Source: Pseudomonas nitroreducens TX1 (lineage in GTDB: Bacteria; Pseudomonadota; Gammaproteobacteria; Pseudomonadales; Pseudomonadaceae). From it: a DNA stretch of 64,000 bases. The notes under the pieces were generated by a model that was not told the origin of the DNA, searched no databases, and saw nothing but the letters and a program-made list of their open reading frames with translations. Of the stretch, positions 50,996 through 61,143 are shown in pieces. A program made the translations under genes and the position numbers. Each line of letters opens with the position of its first letter. The stretch's first letter is position 1. Where the stretch lies: positions 29,875-93,874 of the forward strand of contig NZ_AMZB01000106.1 of assembly GCF_000313755.1 (NCBI RefSeq), in the 5' to 3' direction.

Positions 50996-51811
50996 ATGAA
51001 TTCGCACGAAACCAAAGCCCCCAGCCGCCTGCTGGCGACCATGGCGATGATCTTCATGGTCTTCCCGCTGCTGGCAGTGATCCCGGTGTCCTTCACCAGC
51101 AAGCGCTTCCTGTCGATGCCCAACGGCAACTGGTCGCTGCGGCATTACCAGGCACTGCTGGACAGCCCCGAATGGCTCGCGGCGATCGGCCAGAGCCTGA
51201 TCGTGGCGACCGCCACCTGCATCATCGCCACAGCCCTGGCGGTGAGCTTCAGCCTCGGCATCTGGTACCTGCGCTCGCGCCTGGCGACCCTGCTGATCGG
51301 CCTGGTGCTGCTGCCCATGGCGATCCCCCCGATGATCTCGGCGATGGTCCTGTACTTCATGGAAACCAAGGTCAGCCAGTTCGCCCCCGGCCTGGGCTAC
51401 GACACCCTGTTCGGCCTGACCATCGCGCACATCGTGATGGTGGTGCCCTACGGCGTGGTGACCATGCTGGTGGCGCTGAGCCAACTGGACCGGCGCATCG
51501 AACTGGCCGCGCGCAACCTTGGCGCGAGCCTGGGCCAGACCACCTTCATGGTGGTGCTGCCGAACCTCAAGCTGGGCGTGGCGAGCACGGCGCTGCTGTG
51601 CTTCGCATTGAGCTGGGAGGAAATCGCCGTGACCCTGTTCGTCACCAGCACGGAGGTGAACACCCTGCCGCGGCAGATCTGGTCCGGCCTGCGCGACAAC
51701 ATCGACCCGGCCGTGGCGGCCATCTCGGTGGTGCTGATCGCCCTGACCTTCGTTGCGCTGGTCGGGCGGATGGTTGCCCAGCGCATCGCCGCGCGACCGG
51801 CCGGCAGCTGA
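50996..51811 (+). CDS. ABC transporter permease, PotC-like
   Basis: 271 residues with about six helices (LLATMAMIFMVFPLLAVIPV at the start; ALSWEEIAVTLFVTSTEVNT near the end). The coupling loop IELAARNLGASLGQTTFMVV is the EAA motif that contacts the ATPase. It starts 12 bases after the PotB-like gene and closes the operon; the REP pair 11 bases downstream (51823-51913) may stabilise the 3' end of the message. Confidence 0.93.
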   Translation: MNSHETKAPSRLLATMAMIFMVFPLLAVIPVSFTSKRFLSMPNGNWSLRHYQALLDSPEWLAAIGQSLIVATATCIIATALAVSFSLGIWYLRSRLATLLIGLVLLPMAIPPMISAMVLYFMETKVSQFAPGLGYDTLFGLTIAHIVMVVPYGVVTMLVALSQLDRRIELAARNLGASLGQTTFMVVLPNLKLGVASTALLCFALSWEEIAVTLFVTSTEVNTLPRQIWSGLRDNIDPAVAAISVVLIALTFVALVGRMVAQRIAARPAGS

Positions 51812-51822
51812 AAAACCTGACC

Positions 51823-51913
51823 TGTAGGAGCGGACTCCGTCCGCGATCGCGCACCGGTTGCTCGTGCAAGGCCGTAGCGACGCGAGGCAATCGCGGACAT
51901 AGTCCGCTCCTAC
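51823..51913. repeat. REPIN of the GGAGCGGACTCCGTCCGC type
   Basis: TGTAGGAGCGGACTCCGTCC at 51823 and the opposite unit ATCGCGGACATAGTCCGCTC at 51890-51913 flank a 42-base spacer. It belongs to a second REP family; single members occur at 24064-24085, 46141-46163 and 46498-46520. Confidence 0.88.
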
Positions 51914-51938
51914 GCGCCAGGCAACATCAGCGCAATGC

Positions 51939-52178
51939 TCACTCCGCCTTCTTGCGAATCCAGTACAGGTAGGTGCCCGCCTCTTCCTGCTGCTCCACCA
52001 GCTCGTGGCCGAGGAAGACGCAAAACTTGGGGATGTCGCGGCGGGTGGAAGGATCGGTGGCGATCACCTTGAGCAGGCCGCCGGCCGGCAGGTCGCGCAC
52101 CTTGTTGTGCAACATCATGACCGGCTCGGGGCAGTTCAGGCCGGTGGCGTCGAGAATGGCATCGACAGGCTGGGACAT
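51939..52178 (-). CDS. tusA: TusA-family sulfur carrier
   Basis: 79 residues from 52178. TusA motif [20 protein letters not shown] carries the catalytic Cys in CPEP, and the rest ([20 protein letters not shown]) is the usual two-layer fold; the C-terminal [20 protein letters not shown] matches TusA length. TusA accepts persulfide sulfur from IscS and relays it, among others, for 2-thiouridine in tRNA. Pseudomonas has several such proteins; by length and tail this one looks like the housekeeping TusA, though a paralogue is possible. Confidence 0.88.
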   Translation of the reverse strand: MSQPVDAILDATGLNCPEPVMMLHNKVRDLPAGGLLKVIATDPSTRRDIPKFCVFLGHELVEQQEEAGTYLYWIRKKAE

Positions 52179-52326
52179 CACGTCACTCCAGAAAAACAAT
52201 GCCGCATTGTCGCGCAAAGGGCACCGTGCGGTCACCCTGCGTCCGTCCGGGTCACCGAACCTTGGTTGGGGGGGCGGCGCTACGGGCGCCGGGCATGCTG
52301 GCGCATTCGCTCCCTCCCACAATGGA

Positions 52327-53889
52327 ATGTCGATGCGCGCCCTCCTCTGCCTGTGCCTCGCGCTGCTCGCCGGCTGCGCCGCCCGCGACCAGGTCCCCGA
52401 CTTCAACGCCAGCGCCGGACAGGACCTGCCGGCCACCTGGTTCGAGGCGGTGATCATCGCCCGCGACGGCACCAAGCTTTCCGCCACCGTGTTCCAACCC
52501 GCTCTGAAGGCTGGCGAAACAGCGCCACTGATCGTCCACACCCACGGCTGGGGCGGCTGGCGGGTCACCGGGCCGGAGGGTTACTACGGCAAGAACATGA
52601 TGTCCGGACGCGCCGCACTGCGCGCCTGGAAGGCCGGCTTCTGGGTTGTCAGCTATGACCAGCGCGGCTGGGGCGGCAGCGACGGGCGCATCGAGATGAT
52701 GAACCCGCAGTTCGAAGTGCAGGATGCCAGCGCGGTAATCGACTGGGCCGCGACGCACCTGGCCCGGCTGACCCTGGACGGGCCGAACGATCCGCGGGTC
52801 GGCATGCTCGGCGAAAGCTACGGCGGCGCCGTACAGCTGCTGGCCTCGGCGGAAGACTCGCGCATCGACGCCATCGTGCCCATCGCCACCTGGTACGACC
52901 TCGCCGACGCACTGGCGCCGGACGGCCAGTTGAAGATCGGTTGGGGCGGCGTGCTGGTGAGCCTGGGGCTGGCCACTGGTTACGACCTGGGCAAATTCGT
53001 CCAGGCCGATTACCTGCGCACCACCGGCGGGCGCATGGCCGCGCCGGTGCAGGCCGAGCTGCACAGCAACAGCCTCGCCAGCTATTGCGCAGCCGCCCGC
53101 CTGCCCCACGCCGACGCCCTGCTGATCCAGGGCCTGCGCGACACGCTGTTCCCGTTGGACCAGGGGTTGCAGATTCGTCAATGCCTCAAACAGGGCCCGG
53201 CGGACGTGCGCCTGCTGGGCATGCAGGGCGGGCATATCCTGCCGCCGCCACTGCAGGCCTGGAGCGGGCTACCGCCGTTCAACAACGAGCCGGTGATCCA
53301 CTGCGGTTCACGGGCGATCAACCTCTATACCGGCATCGTGGCCTGGTACGAGGAAAAGCTGCGCAAGCGCCCCGGCGCTGCCGACGGCGTGCCGAACCTG
53401 TGTATCAGCCTCGATCTCGAGCAGGGCGTGGCGCTGGACGACTTGCCGCCTCCCGGACCCACCGTGGCGCTGCCGGCCACCGCCCTCCGCCCGGCGGTCA
53501 GCGGCCTGCTGCAGCCTTCGCGATTCGTTCCCTTGCAGCGCGTCAGCGAGCCGAGCGCGTTGCTCGGCAGCGCTCAGGTGCGCCTCGACCAACCGCTGGC
53601 CGAACGCCCGGATACGCAGGTGTTCGCGGCCCTGGCGATCCGTAGCGCCGACGGCCGCACCCGGCGCCTGGACGAACAGGTGAAACCGCTGGCGAACCGG
53701 GGCAGCACGCGGCTGAATGCCGTCAGCGCCAGCCTCGCGCCGGGGGATGAGATTGGATTGCTGGTGAGCGGCTTCAGCGGCCAGTACCTGTTCAACAGCT
53801 CCTGGCGCTTTTCCCCGGTGGAATTGCAGGGGGAGGTGCAATTGCCCAGCCTCGTGCCGCTGCATCCTCGCGTCGCCGCACGCCGCTGA
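52327..53889 (+). CDS. Exported lipoprotein alpha/beta hydrolase, CocE/NonD (peptidase S15)-like
   Basis: 520 residues from 52327; a start two codons on, at 52333, has slightly better GGA spacing. The signal [17 protein letters not shown] ends in a lipobox LAGC (C17), so it is probably a lipoprotein. The hydrolase fold follows: [28 protein letters not shown], nucleophile elbow [16 protein letters not shown] and a catalytic His near [11 protein letters not shown]. The C-terminal third is a beta-rich jelly-roll as in CocE-type acyl-peptidases. The natural substrate is unknown. The open reading frame extends upstream, but through sequence that is not protein-like. Confidence 0.82.
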   Translation: MSMRALLCLCLALLAGCAARDQVPDFNASAGQDLPATWFEAVIIARDGTKLSATVFQPALKAGETAPLIVHTHGWGGWRVTGPEGYYGKNMMSGRAALRAWKAGFWVVSYDQRGWGGSDGRIEMMNPQFEVQDASAVIDWAATHLARLTLDGPNDPRVGMLGESYGGAVQLLASAEDSRIDAIVPIATWYDLADALAPDGQLKIGWGGVLVSLGLATGYDLGKFVQADYLRTTGGRMAAPVQAELHSNSLASYCAAARLPHADALLIQGLRDTLFPLDQGLQIRQCLKQGPADVRLLGMQGGHILPPPLQAWSGLPPFNNEPVIHCGSRAINLYTGIVAWYEEKLRKRPGAADGVPNLCISLDLEQGVALDDLPPPGPTVALPATALRPAVSGLLQPSRFVPLQRVSEPSALLGSAQVRLDQPLAERPDTQVFAALAIRSADGRTRRLDEQVKPLANRGSTRLNAVSASLAPGDEIGLLVSGFSGQYLFNSSWRFSPVELQGEVQLPSLVPLHPRVAARR

Positions 53890-53905
53890 CTCCTCTGCCG
53901 TGCGG

Positions 53906-53975
53906 TTCGCGAGCACGCTCGCTCCTACAGGTGAGCGCCGGTGCGCTCTTCTGAGGAACGAGCTTGCTCGCGAAC
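53906..53975. repeat. REPIN of the GAGCGAGCTTGCTCGC family
   Basis: TTCGCGAGCACGCTCGCTCC at 53906 (one changed base relative to the consensus) and AGGAACGAGCTTGCTCGCGA at 53954-53975 form an inverted pair between the hydrolase and MaoC-fold genes, which are convergent. Confidence 0.85.
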
Positions 53976-54006
53976 AAAGCCGCAGCCGCTCGCCCCAGAG
54001 AAACGA

Positions 54007-54885
54007 CTAGCGCAACGGTCCGTCCGGCGCCTCGTCCAACTGCGCCAGCAGCATCGGCTGGCCGTCACCCTCGGCAGGCAGCAGCGCCCACTGCTCCTTC
54101 TTGCCCAGGCGGCGGTACGCCTGCTTGACCTGGCTCCCCAGGGGCAGCGGCGCCTTGAAGTGAGCGTCCAGGCGCACGTTCTCGGCCAGGCGGCGGCCGG
54201 TCAGGCTGCGTGCCAGGCCCCACATGCCATGGGCGAAGGGTTTGCCAAAGCCATAGTGCGAGGCCATCAGCCGTGACAGGTGCAGTGGATTGAAATCGCC
54301 GCTCAGCCCCGCGTAGCGCCAGCCGACGATCTTCGGCACGCGCCACTGCACGCCGGCATGCACCGGCGCCTCCAGGGTGTGCCACTGGGCGCGCTCGGGC
54401 AGCGGATCGGGCTCGCTCCCGCTATCGAGGAAGTCGCCACGGCGCAGGTAGGTGGTGATCGACTGCCAGTAGAGCATGTCGTGGTGCCAGGCCTCGGTGA
54501 CCACATCCACCTCCAGCCCCAGTTCGCTGCGGCGGCTGGTCAGGATGCGGCAGTCGAACTGCAGCGGCTCGTTCTCGTCGAGCAAGCGGTAGCGCTGGAT
54601 ATGGCTGCGCAGGTGGATCAGCCCGACCACCGACAGCGGCATGCGCGAGCGGCTGAGCAGGCGCAGGTGCAGCGGCAGGCTGATCACCTGCGGATAGAGC
54701 AGCGGCACGCCCAGCGACGGGTCGAGGCCGAAGTGCTGGCGATAGGCGCGCAGGTGGCGCAGGTCGAACTTCAGGGTGCGGCTGTCCATTGCCAGATAGG
54801 GCACACGTTCGCCCTGGCCGAGTCCCCGGCGTGGCAGCAGCATGCGGCTGTAACTGCCCAGGAGGGAGGGCAACTTTCGCTTCAC
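54007..54885 (-). CDS. MaoC-like hotdog-fold dehydratase protein
   Basis: 292 residues. The C-terminal half holds the MaoC hydratase motif KIVGWRYAGLSGDFNPLHLS, with D and H as the catalytic dyad (SGDFNPLH), and FGKPFAHGMWGLARSLTGRR. The N-terminal half (YPQVISLPLHLRLLSRSRMP) is the other hotdog repeat expected in two-domain proteins. Members hydrate enoyl-CoA or unsaturated acyl thioesters in lipid or polyketide metabolism. A neighbouring acyl-CoA gene is absent; it lies 100 bases downstream of rlmM in the same direction. Confidence 0.88.
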   Translation of the reverse strand: MKRKLPSLLGSYSRMLLPRRGLGQGERVPYLAMDSRTLKFDLRHLRAYRQHFGLDPSLGVPLLYPQVISLPLHLRLLSRSRMPLSVVGLIHLRSHIQRYRLLDENEPLQFDCRILTSRRSELGLEVDVVTEAWHHDMLYWQSITTYLRRGDFLDSGSEPDPLPERAQWHTLEAPVHAGVQWRVPKIVGWRYAGLSGDFNPLHLSRLMASHYGFGKPFAHGMWGLARSLTGRRLAENVRLDAHFKAPLPLGSQVKQAYRRLGKKEQWALLPAEGDGQPMLLAQLDEAPDGPLR

Positions 54886-54985
54886 GAACGGCTCCGGATG
54901 AATTCGCGCCGCCTAGCATGGGCAATACCGGGCGACACGACAAGCCACCAAAGGTCGGGTGGCACTGCCGGACTGTTCCGAGTCG

Positions 54986-56053
54986 CTAGCGTTCGCCCTT
55001 CTCCAGGCGGCGCAGGTGACAGGTCACTTCCTCGCGGTCGTGGTAGAGCTGCTTGCAGCCGATCTGCACCTTCAGGCCGCGCTCGCGGAAGGACTCCTCC
55101 AGGCGGTCGAGGATGCGCCGCACCTCGGCGTAGCGCTGCTTCATGGGCAACTTGAGGTTGACGATGGCCTCGCGGCACAGCCCCTCGCCGATCCAGGTTT
55201 CGATCATCGCGCCGGTGCGAGCGGGCTTTTCGACGATGTCGCAGACCATCCAGTCCATGCGTTGGCGCGGGCGGAAGGCGTAGCCGTCGACGCGCTGGTG
55301 CTCGACCAGCCCGGAGTACATGAGGTTCTCCGCCATCGGCCCGTTGTCCACGGCAACGACGCGCATCTCCCGGTTCACCAGCTGCCAGGTCCAGCCGCCG
55401 GGCGATGCGCCCAGGTCCACGGCGAGCATTTCAGGCGCCAGGCGGCGGTCCCAGTCGGCGCGGGGAATGAAATGGTGCCAGGCCTCTTCCAGCTTCAGGG
55501 TCGAACGGCTGGGCGCCTCGCGGGGGAACTTCAGGCGCGGGATGCCCATGGGCCACATGGCGCAGTTGCGCGCCTCCGCCAGGCCGATGAAGGCCTCGCG
55601 GCCGGAGCGGAAGGTCAGCAACAGGCGCGGCAGGCTCGGGTCTTCCACCAGCCTGCCGGCTTTCACCAAAGCGGCGCGCAGCGGCTTCTCGAACTTGCGG
55701 CAGAAAGTCGAGAGTTCCTTGCCGTCGTTGGTATCGAACACCTCCAGCCAGAGGCTGCCGCATGCCGGAAAACCGGCCAGGGCCTCGAGGATCGCACCGA
55801 TGCGGTCCGTTTCCGGCAGTACGGTGAAGCCGTTCCCACGCGCCCACTGGCGCGGGAAGATCAGCTCGGAGAACCGCAGCTGTCGCATCAGGCGGTCGGC
55901 GCCATCGGCATCCATGCAGATGAATTCGGCGTAGGCGGTGGCGGGCTTGGCACGGGCGTAGCCGGGAATGTCCAGGCGCGCGGCGTGTTCGGACAGCTCG
56001 GCGCAGACCTCGTTCTCGAAGCCCGGGCGGCAGTGCAGCAAGAGGGTATTCAT
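54986..56053 (-). CDS. rlmM: 23S rRNA 2'-O-ribose C2498 methyltransferase
   Basis: 355 residues; AAGGAG lies before the ATG at 56053. N-terminal THUMP-type RNA-binding region MNTLLLHCRPGFENEVCAEL, then the RrmJ-type SAM domain: AVDLGASPGGWTWQLVNREM (motif I) and VDNGPMAENLMYSGLVEHQR. Catalytic Lys in the LNLKLPMKQRYAEV-like segment. It methylates the 2'-hydroxyl of C2498 in 23S rRNA. Length, start and order match RlmM (YgdE) closely. Confidence 0.95.
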   Translation of the reverse strand: MNTLLLHCRPGFENEVCAELSEHAARLDIPGYARAKPATAYAEFICMDADGADRLMRQLRFSELIFPRQWARGNGFTVLPETDRIGAILEALAGFPACGSLWLEVFDTNDGKELSTFCRKFEKPLRAALVKAGRLVEDPSLPRLLLTFRSGREAFIGLAEARNCAMWPMGIPRLKFPREAPSRSTLKLEEAWHHFIPRADWDRRLAPEMLAVDLGASPGGWTWQLVNREMRVVAVDNGPMAENLMYSGLVEHQRVDGYAFRPRQRMDWMVCDIVEKPARTGAMIETWIGEGLCREAIVNLKLPMKQRYAEVRRILDRLEESFRERGLKVQIGCKQLYHDREEVTCHLRRLEKGER

Positions 56054-56413
56054 CGGGGTGTCTCCTTGGCCGCGCACTATAGAGGCTGGCCGCGAAGGTT
56101 TCATGCAGATTCATGGAAAATCTCCCACGACCGCAATCACTTGTTCTGAACCCCTGTCGGGAACCAGGAGTCCAGAACAGATGGAAATACCCTTTGGAGC
56201 GGTCTAGCTTGAGTGGTCTGGCCCAGCCTGCCAGAAGACTGCCCGATGATTGCCCTGCCTGGCGAAGATTGCCTCCGTTCGTGGACTGCCCGTAGGGAGG
56301 AAGCCTGCGATGGATCAGGACGTTAGCGCCCTTCTTCGCCAAGTATCGCCAGTGCGCCACCGAATCGGCCGCGCTGCCGAACACATGCAGAATCCAAGCC
56401 TGAGGAGAATGTC
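56054..56413 (+). other. 360-base gap upstream of acnA with a long hairpin
   Basis: It contains a hairpin with near-perfect 15-base arms, TGTTCTGAACCCCTG (56142-56156) and CAGGAGTCCAGAACA (56165-56179), two mismatches. The sequence just after (CCCTTTGGAGCGGTC) recalls short Pseudomonas intergenic repeats. No clear -35/-10 pair was found. The ribosome site of acnA (GAGGAGAATGTC region) is near 56402. Confidence 0.6.
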
Positions 56414-59146
56414 ATGCCCGCCGTGGATAGCCTGAACAGCCTGCGCACCCTGGAGGTCGCCGGTAAGACCTATCACTACTACAGCCTGCCGGAGGCGGCG
56501 AAGAGCCTGGGGGACCTGGGCAAGCTGCCGATGTCTCTGAAGGTGCTGCTGGAAAACCTGTTGCGCTGGGAGGACGACAACACCGTCACCGGCGACGATC
56601 TTAAAGCCCTGGCCGGCTGGCTGAAGACCCGCAGCTCCGAGCGCGAGATCCAGTACCGCCCCGCCCGCGTGCTGATGCAGGATTTCACCGGAGTCCCCGC
56701 GGTGGTCGACCTCGCCGCCATGCGCGACGCCATGGCCAAGGCCGGCGGCGACCCGCAGAAGATCAACCCGCTGTCCCCCGTCGACCTGGTCATCGACCAC
56801 TCGGTGATGGTCGACAAGTTCGCCAGCCAGTCGGCGTTCGCGCAGAACGTCGAGATCGAGATGGAGCGCAACGGCGAACGCTACGCCTTCCTGCGCTGGG
56901 GGCAGAACGCCTTCGACAATTTCCGCGTGGTGCCGCCGGGCACCGGCATCTGTCACCAGGTCAACCTGGAATACCTGGGACGCACTGTCTGGACCAAGGA
57001 CGAGGACGGTCGCACCTACGCCTTCCCCGATACCCTGGTCGGCACCGATTCGCACACCACCATGATCAACGGCCTTGGCGTACTCGGCTGGGGCGTAGGT
57101 GGCATCGAGGCGGAAGCGGCCATGCTCGGTCAGCCGGTGTCGATGCTGATCCCCGAGGTGATCGGCTTCAAGCTCACCGGCAAGCTGAAGGAAGGCATCA
57201 CCGCCACCGACCTGGTGCTGACGGTCACCCAGATGCTGCGCAAGAAGGGTGTGGTCGGGAAATTCGTCGAGTTCTATGGCGACGGCCTCGCCGACCTGCC
57301 CCTTGCCGACCGCGCCACCATCGCCAACATGGCACCGGAATACGGCGCTACCTGCGGCTTCTTCCCGGTGGACGAGATTACCCTGGGCTACCTGCGCCTG
57401 TCCGGCCGCCCGGAAGATGCGGTCAAGCTGGTCGAGGCCTACAGCAAGGCCCAGGGCCTCTGGCGTGAAAAAGGCCACGAGCCGGTGTTCACCGACTCCC
57501 TGCAACTGGACATGGGCGACGTCGAAGCCAGCCTCGCCGGACCCAAGCGCCCACAGGACCGCGTCGCCCTCGGCCATGTCAGCCAGGCCTTCGACGACTT
57601 CCTCGGCCTGCAGATCAAACCCGCCGCCACCGAGGAAGGCCGCCTGCTCAGCGAGGGCGGTGGAGGCGTCGCTGTCGGCTCGGCGGAGTCCAACGGGGAG
57701 GCTGACTACCACTACGAAGGCCAGACCTACCGGTTGAAGAACGGCGCCGTGGTGATCGCCGCCATCACCTCCTGCACCAACACCTCCAACCCCAGCGTGA
57801 TGATGGCCGCCGGCCTGCTGGCGAAGAAGGCGCTGGAAAAGGGCCTGCAACGCAAACCGTGGGTGAAGAGCTCTCTGGCGCCCGGCTCCAAGGTGGTTAC
57901 CGAGTACTTCCACGCCGCCGGCCTGACCCGCTATCTGGACGAACTGGGCTTCGACCTGGTGGGTTATGGCTGCACCACCTGCATCGGTAACTCCGGCCCG
58001 CTGCTAGAGCCCATTGAAAAGGCCATCCAGCAGGCCGACCTGACCGTCGCCTCGGTGCTTTCCGGCAACCGCAACTTCGAGGGCCGCGTGCATCCACTGG
58101 TGAAAACCAACTGGCTGGCCTCCCCGCCGCTGGTGGTCGCCTACGCCCTGGCCGGCACCGTGCGTATCGACCTGACCCAGGACCCGCTGGGCACGGGCAA
58201 GGATGGCAAGCCGGTTTATCTGAAGGACATCTGGCCGACGCAGCAGGAAATCGCCGATGCCGTGCAGAAAGTCGATACGACGATGTTCCACAAGGAGTAC
58301 GCCGAAGTCTTCCAGGGCGATGAGAAATGGCGGGCGATCCAGGTACCCGACGCCCAGACTTACACCTGGCAGGACGATTCCACCTACATCCAGCATCCGC
58401 CGTTCTTCGAGCACATCGCCGACGCGCCGCCCAAGGTCGAAGACATCCTGGGCGCCAACATCCTTGCGGTGCTGGGCGACTCGGTGACCACTGACCACAT
58501 CTCCCCCGCCGGCAACATCAAGAAGGACAGCCCGGCCGGGCGCTACCTCAGCGAGCACGGAGTGGCCTACGCCGATTTCAACTCCTACGGTTCGCGTCGT
58601 GGGAACCATGAGGTGATGATGCGCGGGACCTTCGCCAACATCCGCATCCGGAACGAGATGCTCGGGGGCGAGGAAGGCGGCAACACACTCCACGTGCCCA
58701 CCGGAGACAAGCTGGCCATCTATGACGCCGCCATGCGCTATCAGCGGGACGGTACCCCGCTGGTGATCGTCGCAGGCAAGGAGTACGGCACCGGCTCGTC
58801 CCGCGACTGGGCAGCCAAGGGCACCAACCTGCTGGGCGTGAAAGCGGTGATCGCCGAGAGCTTCGAACGGATCCACCGCTCCAACCTGGTAGGCATGGGC
58901 GTGCTGCCGCTGCAGTTCAAGGACGGCCAGGACCGCAAGGCGCTGAAGCTGACCGGCAAGGAGGTGCTGAGCATCAGCGGCCTGTCGGGCGAACTGAAGC
59001 CGCACATGAACCTCAAGGTGACGGTGAAACGCGCGGACGGCAGCCAGGACAGCTTCGAGGTGTTGTGCCGCATCGATACGCAGAACGAAGTCGAGTACTT
59101 CAAGGCCGGCGGCATCCTCCACTACGTGCTGCGCAGCCTGATCTGA
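56414..59146 (+). CDS. acnA: Aconitate hydratase A
   Basis: 910 residues, the family's usual length. It isomerises citrate to isocitrate through cis-aconitate with a [4Fe-4S] cluster. Cluster cysteines appear in [18 protein letters not shown] and [17 protein letters not shown]. Other marks: [20 protein letters not shown] and the C-terminal swivel domain [20 protein letters not shown], including the GSSRD substrate loop. Start [20 protein letters not shown] at 56414. AcnA is the more stable, stress-tolerant isozyme beside AcnB. It is followed by aer in the same direction, as in P. aeruginosa. Confidence 0.97.
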   Translation: MPAVDSLNSLRTLEVAGKTYHYYSLPEAAKSLGDLGKLPMSLKVLLENLLRWEDDNTVTGDDLKALAGWLKTRSSEREIQYRPARVLMQDFTGVPAVVDLAAMRDAMAKAGGDPQKINPLSPVDLVIDHSVMVDKFASQSAFAQNVEIEMERNGERYAFLRWGQNAFDNFRVVPPGTGICHQVNLEYLGRTVWTKDEDGRTYAFPDTLVGTDSHTTMINGLGVLGWGVGGIEAEAAMLGQPVSMLIPEVIGFKLTGKLKEGITATDLVLTVTQMLRKKGVVGKFVEFYGDGLADLPLADRATIANMAPEYGATCGFFPVDEITLGYLRLSGRPEDAVKLVEAYSKAQGLWREKGHEPVFTDSLQLDMGDVEASLAGPKRPQDRVALGHVSQAFDDFLGLQIKPAATEEGRLLSEGGGGVAVGSAESNGEADYHYEGQTYRLKNGAVVIAAITSCTNTSNPSVMMAAGLLAKKALEKGLQRKPWVKSSLAPGSKVVTEYFHAAGLTRYLDELGFDLVGYGCTTCIGNSGPLLEPIEKAIQQADLTVASVLSGNRNFEGRVHPLVKTNWLASPPLVVAYALAGTVRIDLTQDPLGTGKDGKPVYLKDIWPTQQEIADAVQKVDTTMFHKEYAEVFQGDEKWRAIQVPDAQTYTWQDDSTYIQHPPFFEHIADAPPKVEDILGANILAVLGDSVTTDHISPAGNIKKDSPAGRYLSEHGVAYADFNSYGSRRGNHEVMMRGTFANIRIRNEMLGGEEGGNTLHVPTGDKLAIYDAAMRYQRDGTPLVIVAGKEYGTGSSRDWAAKGTNLLGVKAVIAESFERIHRSNLVGMGVLPLQFKDGQDRKALKLTGKEVLSISGLSGELKPHMNLKVTVKRADGSQDSFEVLCRIDTQNEVEYFKAGGILHYVLRSLI

Positions 59147-59256
59147 AGCGGCGCGGCGGCCTGCAATGGGCCGCCGCCCTCCTTTGGTTTCATTTCCGTG
59201 ACCAGTGGCGATAGGCTATCGTCATTCTCTCGGCGTCACTCTTCTGACATTTTTTT

Positions 59257-59270
59257 GTGATTGCCATCAA
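59257..59270 (+). promoter_or_regulatory. Anr/Fnr-type box upstream of aer
   Basis: GTGAT-TGCC-ATCAA matches the TTGAT-N4-ATCAA consensus at nine of ten positions. A possible -10 (TAAGCT, 59291-59296) lies at the spacing of a class II activated promoter, giving a start near 59305 and about 33 bases of leader. P. aeruginosa aer is known to be Anr-controlled. Confidence 0.72.
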
Positions 59271-59337
59271 ATTTTCGCTCCGGCGGCCGATAAGCTGGAC
59301 AGACGTACCATTTCGCCTTTTCCGAGATACCAGCCTG

Positions 59338-60903
59338 ATGCGCAATAACCAGCCGATCACCCAGCGTGAACGCACCTTCCCCGCCGAACAGCGGCTGATC
59401 TCCACCACCGACGCGCGCGGCGTGATCAGCTACGCCAACGAGGCCTTCACCGCCATCAGCGGCTTCTCCCGCGAGGAACTGATCGGCGCGCCGCACAACC
59501 TCGTGCGCCATCCGGACGTACCGCCGGCCGTGTTCGCGCACATGTGGACGACCCTGAAGAAGGGCCGCCCGTGGATGGGCATCGTCAAGAACCGCTGCAA
59601 GAACGGCGACCACTACTGGGTCAGCGCTTACGTCACGCCCATCTATGAGCGCAACGAGATCGTCGGCTACGAATCGGTGCGGGTGAAGCCCACCGCCGAG
59701 CAGGTGCGCCGTGCCGAAGCGCTGTACGCACGGATCAATGCCGGCAAATCGGCCATCCCCACCCGCGACCGCTGGCTGCCGGTGCTGCTGGACTGGCTGC
59801 CGTTCATCCTGATCGGCCAGATCGGCTTCCTCATCGGTGCCTGGCTGAACTCCCACTGGGGCTTCCTGCTGGCCGCCCTGCTCTCCATCCCGCTGGGCCT
59901 GGCCGGCCTGGGCTGGCAGCAGCGCGGCCTCAAGCGTCTGCTGCGCCTGGCCGAGCAGACCACCTCGGATCCTCTGATCGCGCAGATGTACACCGACAGC
60001 CGTGGCGCCCAGGCGCGCCTGGAAATGTCCATCCTCAGCCAGGAAGCACGCCTGAAGACCTGTCTGACCCGTCTGCAGGACACTGCCGAAACCCTCACCG
60101 AGCAGGCCCGCGAAGCCGACTCACTGGCTCACCACAGCTCCGCCGGACTGGACCGTCAGCGCCAGGAGACCGAGCAGGTGGCTACCGCGGTCAACCAGAT
60201 GGCCGCCACCACGCAGGAAGTGGCCGACAACGTGCAGCGCACCGCCGACGCTACCCGCCAGGCCAACGACCTGACCACCGAAGGTCGGCAGATCGCCGCC
60301 GAGACCCGCGAGGCCATGCAGCGGCTGTCCAGCTCCGTGGGTGAAACCGGCGAAGCGGTCAGCCAACTGGCTCGCGACAGCGAGCAGATTGGCGGCGTCG
60401 TCGATGTGATCAAGGGCATTGCCGACCAGACCAACCTGCTGGCGCTCAATGCCGCCATCGAGGCTGCACGCGCTGGAGAGATGGGACGCGGCTTCGCCGT
60501 GGTCGCCGATGAAGTCCGCTCCCTGGCTCAGCGCACCGCCGAGTCCACCGGGCAGATCCACCAGCTCATCGCCAACCTGCAGAACACCGCCACCGAGGCG
60601 GTGCGCGCCATGGAATCCGGACGCCGCCAGGCCGACGAAGGCGTGGATCGGGTGCTGCAGGCGGACAACGCGCTGGTGGGCATCAGCGACGCGGTGGCCA
60701 ACATCACCGAAATGACCACCCAGATCGCCGCTGCCGCAGAAGAGCAGAGCGCCGTGGCCGAGGAGATCAACCGCAACATCAGCACCATCGCAAGCCTCGC
60801 CGACCAGACCTCCGGAGAAGCCCAGCGCACCGCCATGCTCAGCGAAGAGCTGACGCAGACCGCGCACCGGCAGTACTCGCTGGTGGAGCGCTTCAATCGC
60901 TGA
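59338..60903 (+). CDS. aer: Aer aerotaxis receptor (PAS plus methyl-accepting signalling domain)
   Basis: 521 residues from the ATG at 59338 ([20 protein letters not shown]). The PAS domain at about 15-120 contains the FAD-site pattern [20 protein letters not shown] and [20 protein letters not shown]; two hydrophobic segments follow at about 140-185 ([40 protein letters not shown]). The coiled-coil signalling domain has the highly conserved tip region [20 protein letters not shown]. Without a periplasmic domain, the protein senses internal redox/oxygen state. It lies between acnA and the leftward SDR gene, in the order seen in PAO1. Confidence 0.95.
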   Translation: MRNNQPITQRERTFPAEQRLISTTDARGVISYANEAFTAISGFSREELIGAPHNLVRHPDVPPAVFAHMWTTLKKGRPWMGIVKNRCKNGDHYWVSAYVTPIYERNEIVGYESVRVKPTAEQVRRAEALYARINAGKSAIPTRDRWLPVLLDWLPFILIGQIGFLIGAWLNSHWGFLLAALLSIPLGLAGLGWQQRGLKRLLRLAEQTTSDPLIAQMYTDSRGAQARLEMSILSQEARLKTCLTRLQDTAETLTEQAREADSLAHHSSAGLDRQRQETEQVATAVNQMAATTQEVADNVQRTADATRQANDLTTEGRQIAAETREAMQRLSSSVGETGEAVSQLARDSEQIGGVVDVIKGIADQTNLLALNAAIEAARAGEMGRGFAVVADEVRSLAQRTAESTGQIHQLIANLQNTATEAVRAMESGRRQADEGVDRVLQADNALVGISDAVANITEMTTQIAAAAEEQSAVAEEINRNISTIASLADQTSGEAQRTAMLSEELTQTAHRQYSLVERFNR

Positions 60904-60954
60904 GGCCGGACCTGAAGCCGCTTTCCCGCAGGGAAAGCCCTTCGCTGAGGCCCG

Positions 60955-61084
60955 CCCTCTCCCGCCCCTGACTGCGCGCCCCGCTCCGAAGGAAGAGCGC
61001 GCTTTGCATGGCGCTGACGCAATCGTCCCAACCCGCACCGAACCAGTCCCCTCGCCCCCCGGAGAGAGGGTAGGAAGAGGGAAA
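60955..61084. repeat. MITE-like inverted-repeat element, decayed copy 2
   Basis: CCCTCTCCCGCCCCTGACTG followed by CGCGCCCCGCTCC at the left (60955 on), and GGAGAGAGGGTAGGAAGAGG at the right, mirror the copy at 44532-44694 part for part, with several substitutions. It lies between the convergent aer and SDR genes. Confidence 0.55.
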
Positions 61085-61143
61085 ACCCAAGGCACAGGCC
61101 TTCAGAAAGTGACGGTTGCCCCCCCACCGGGTGTGCCTGCCAG

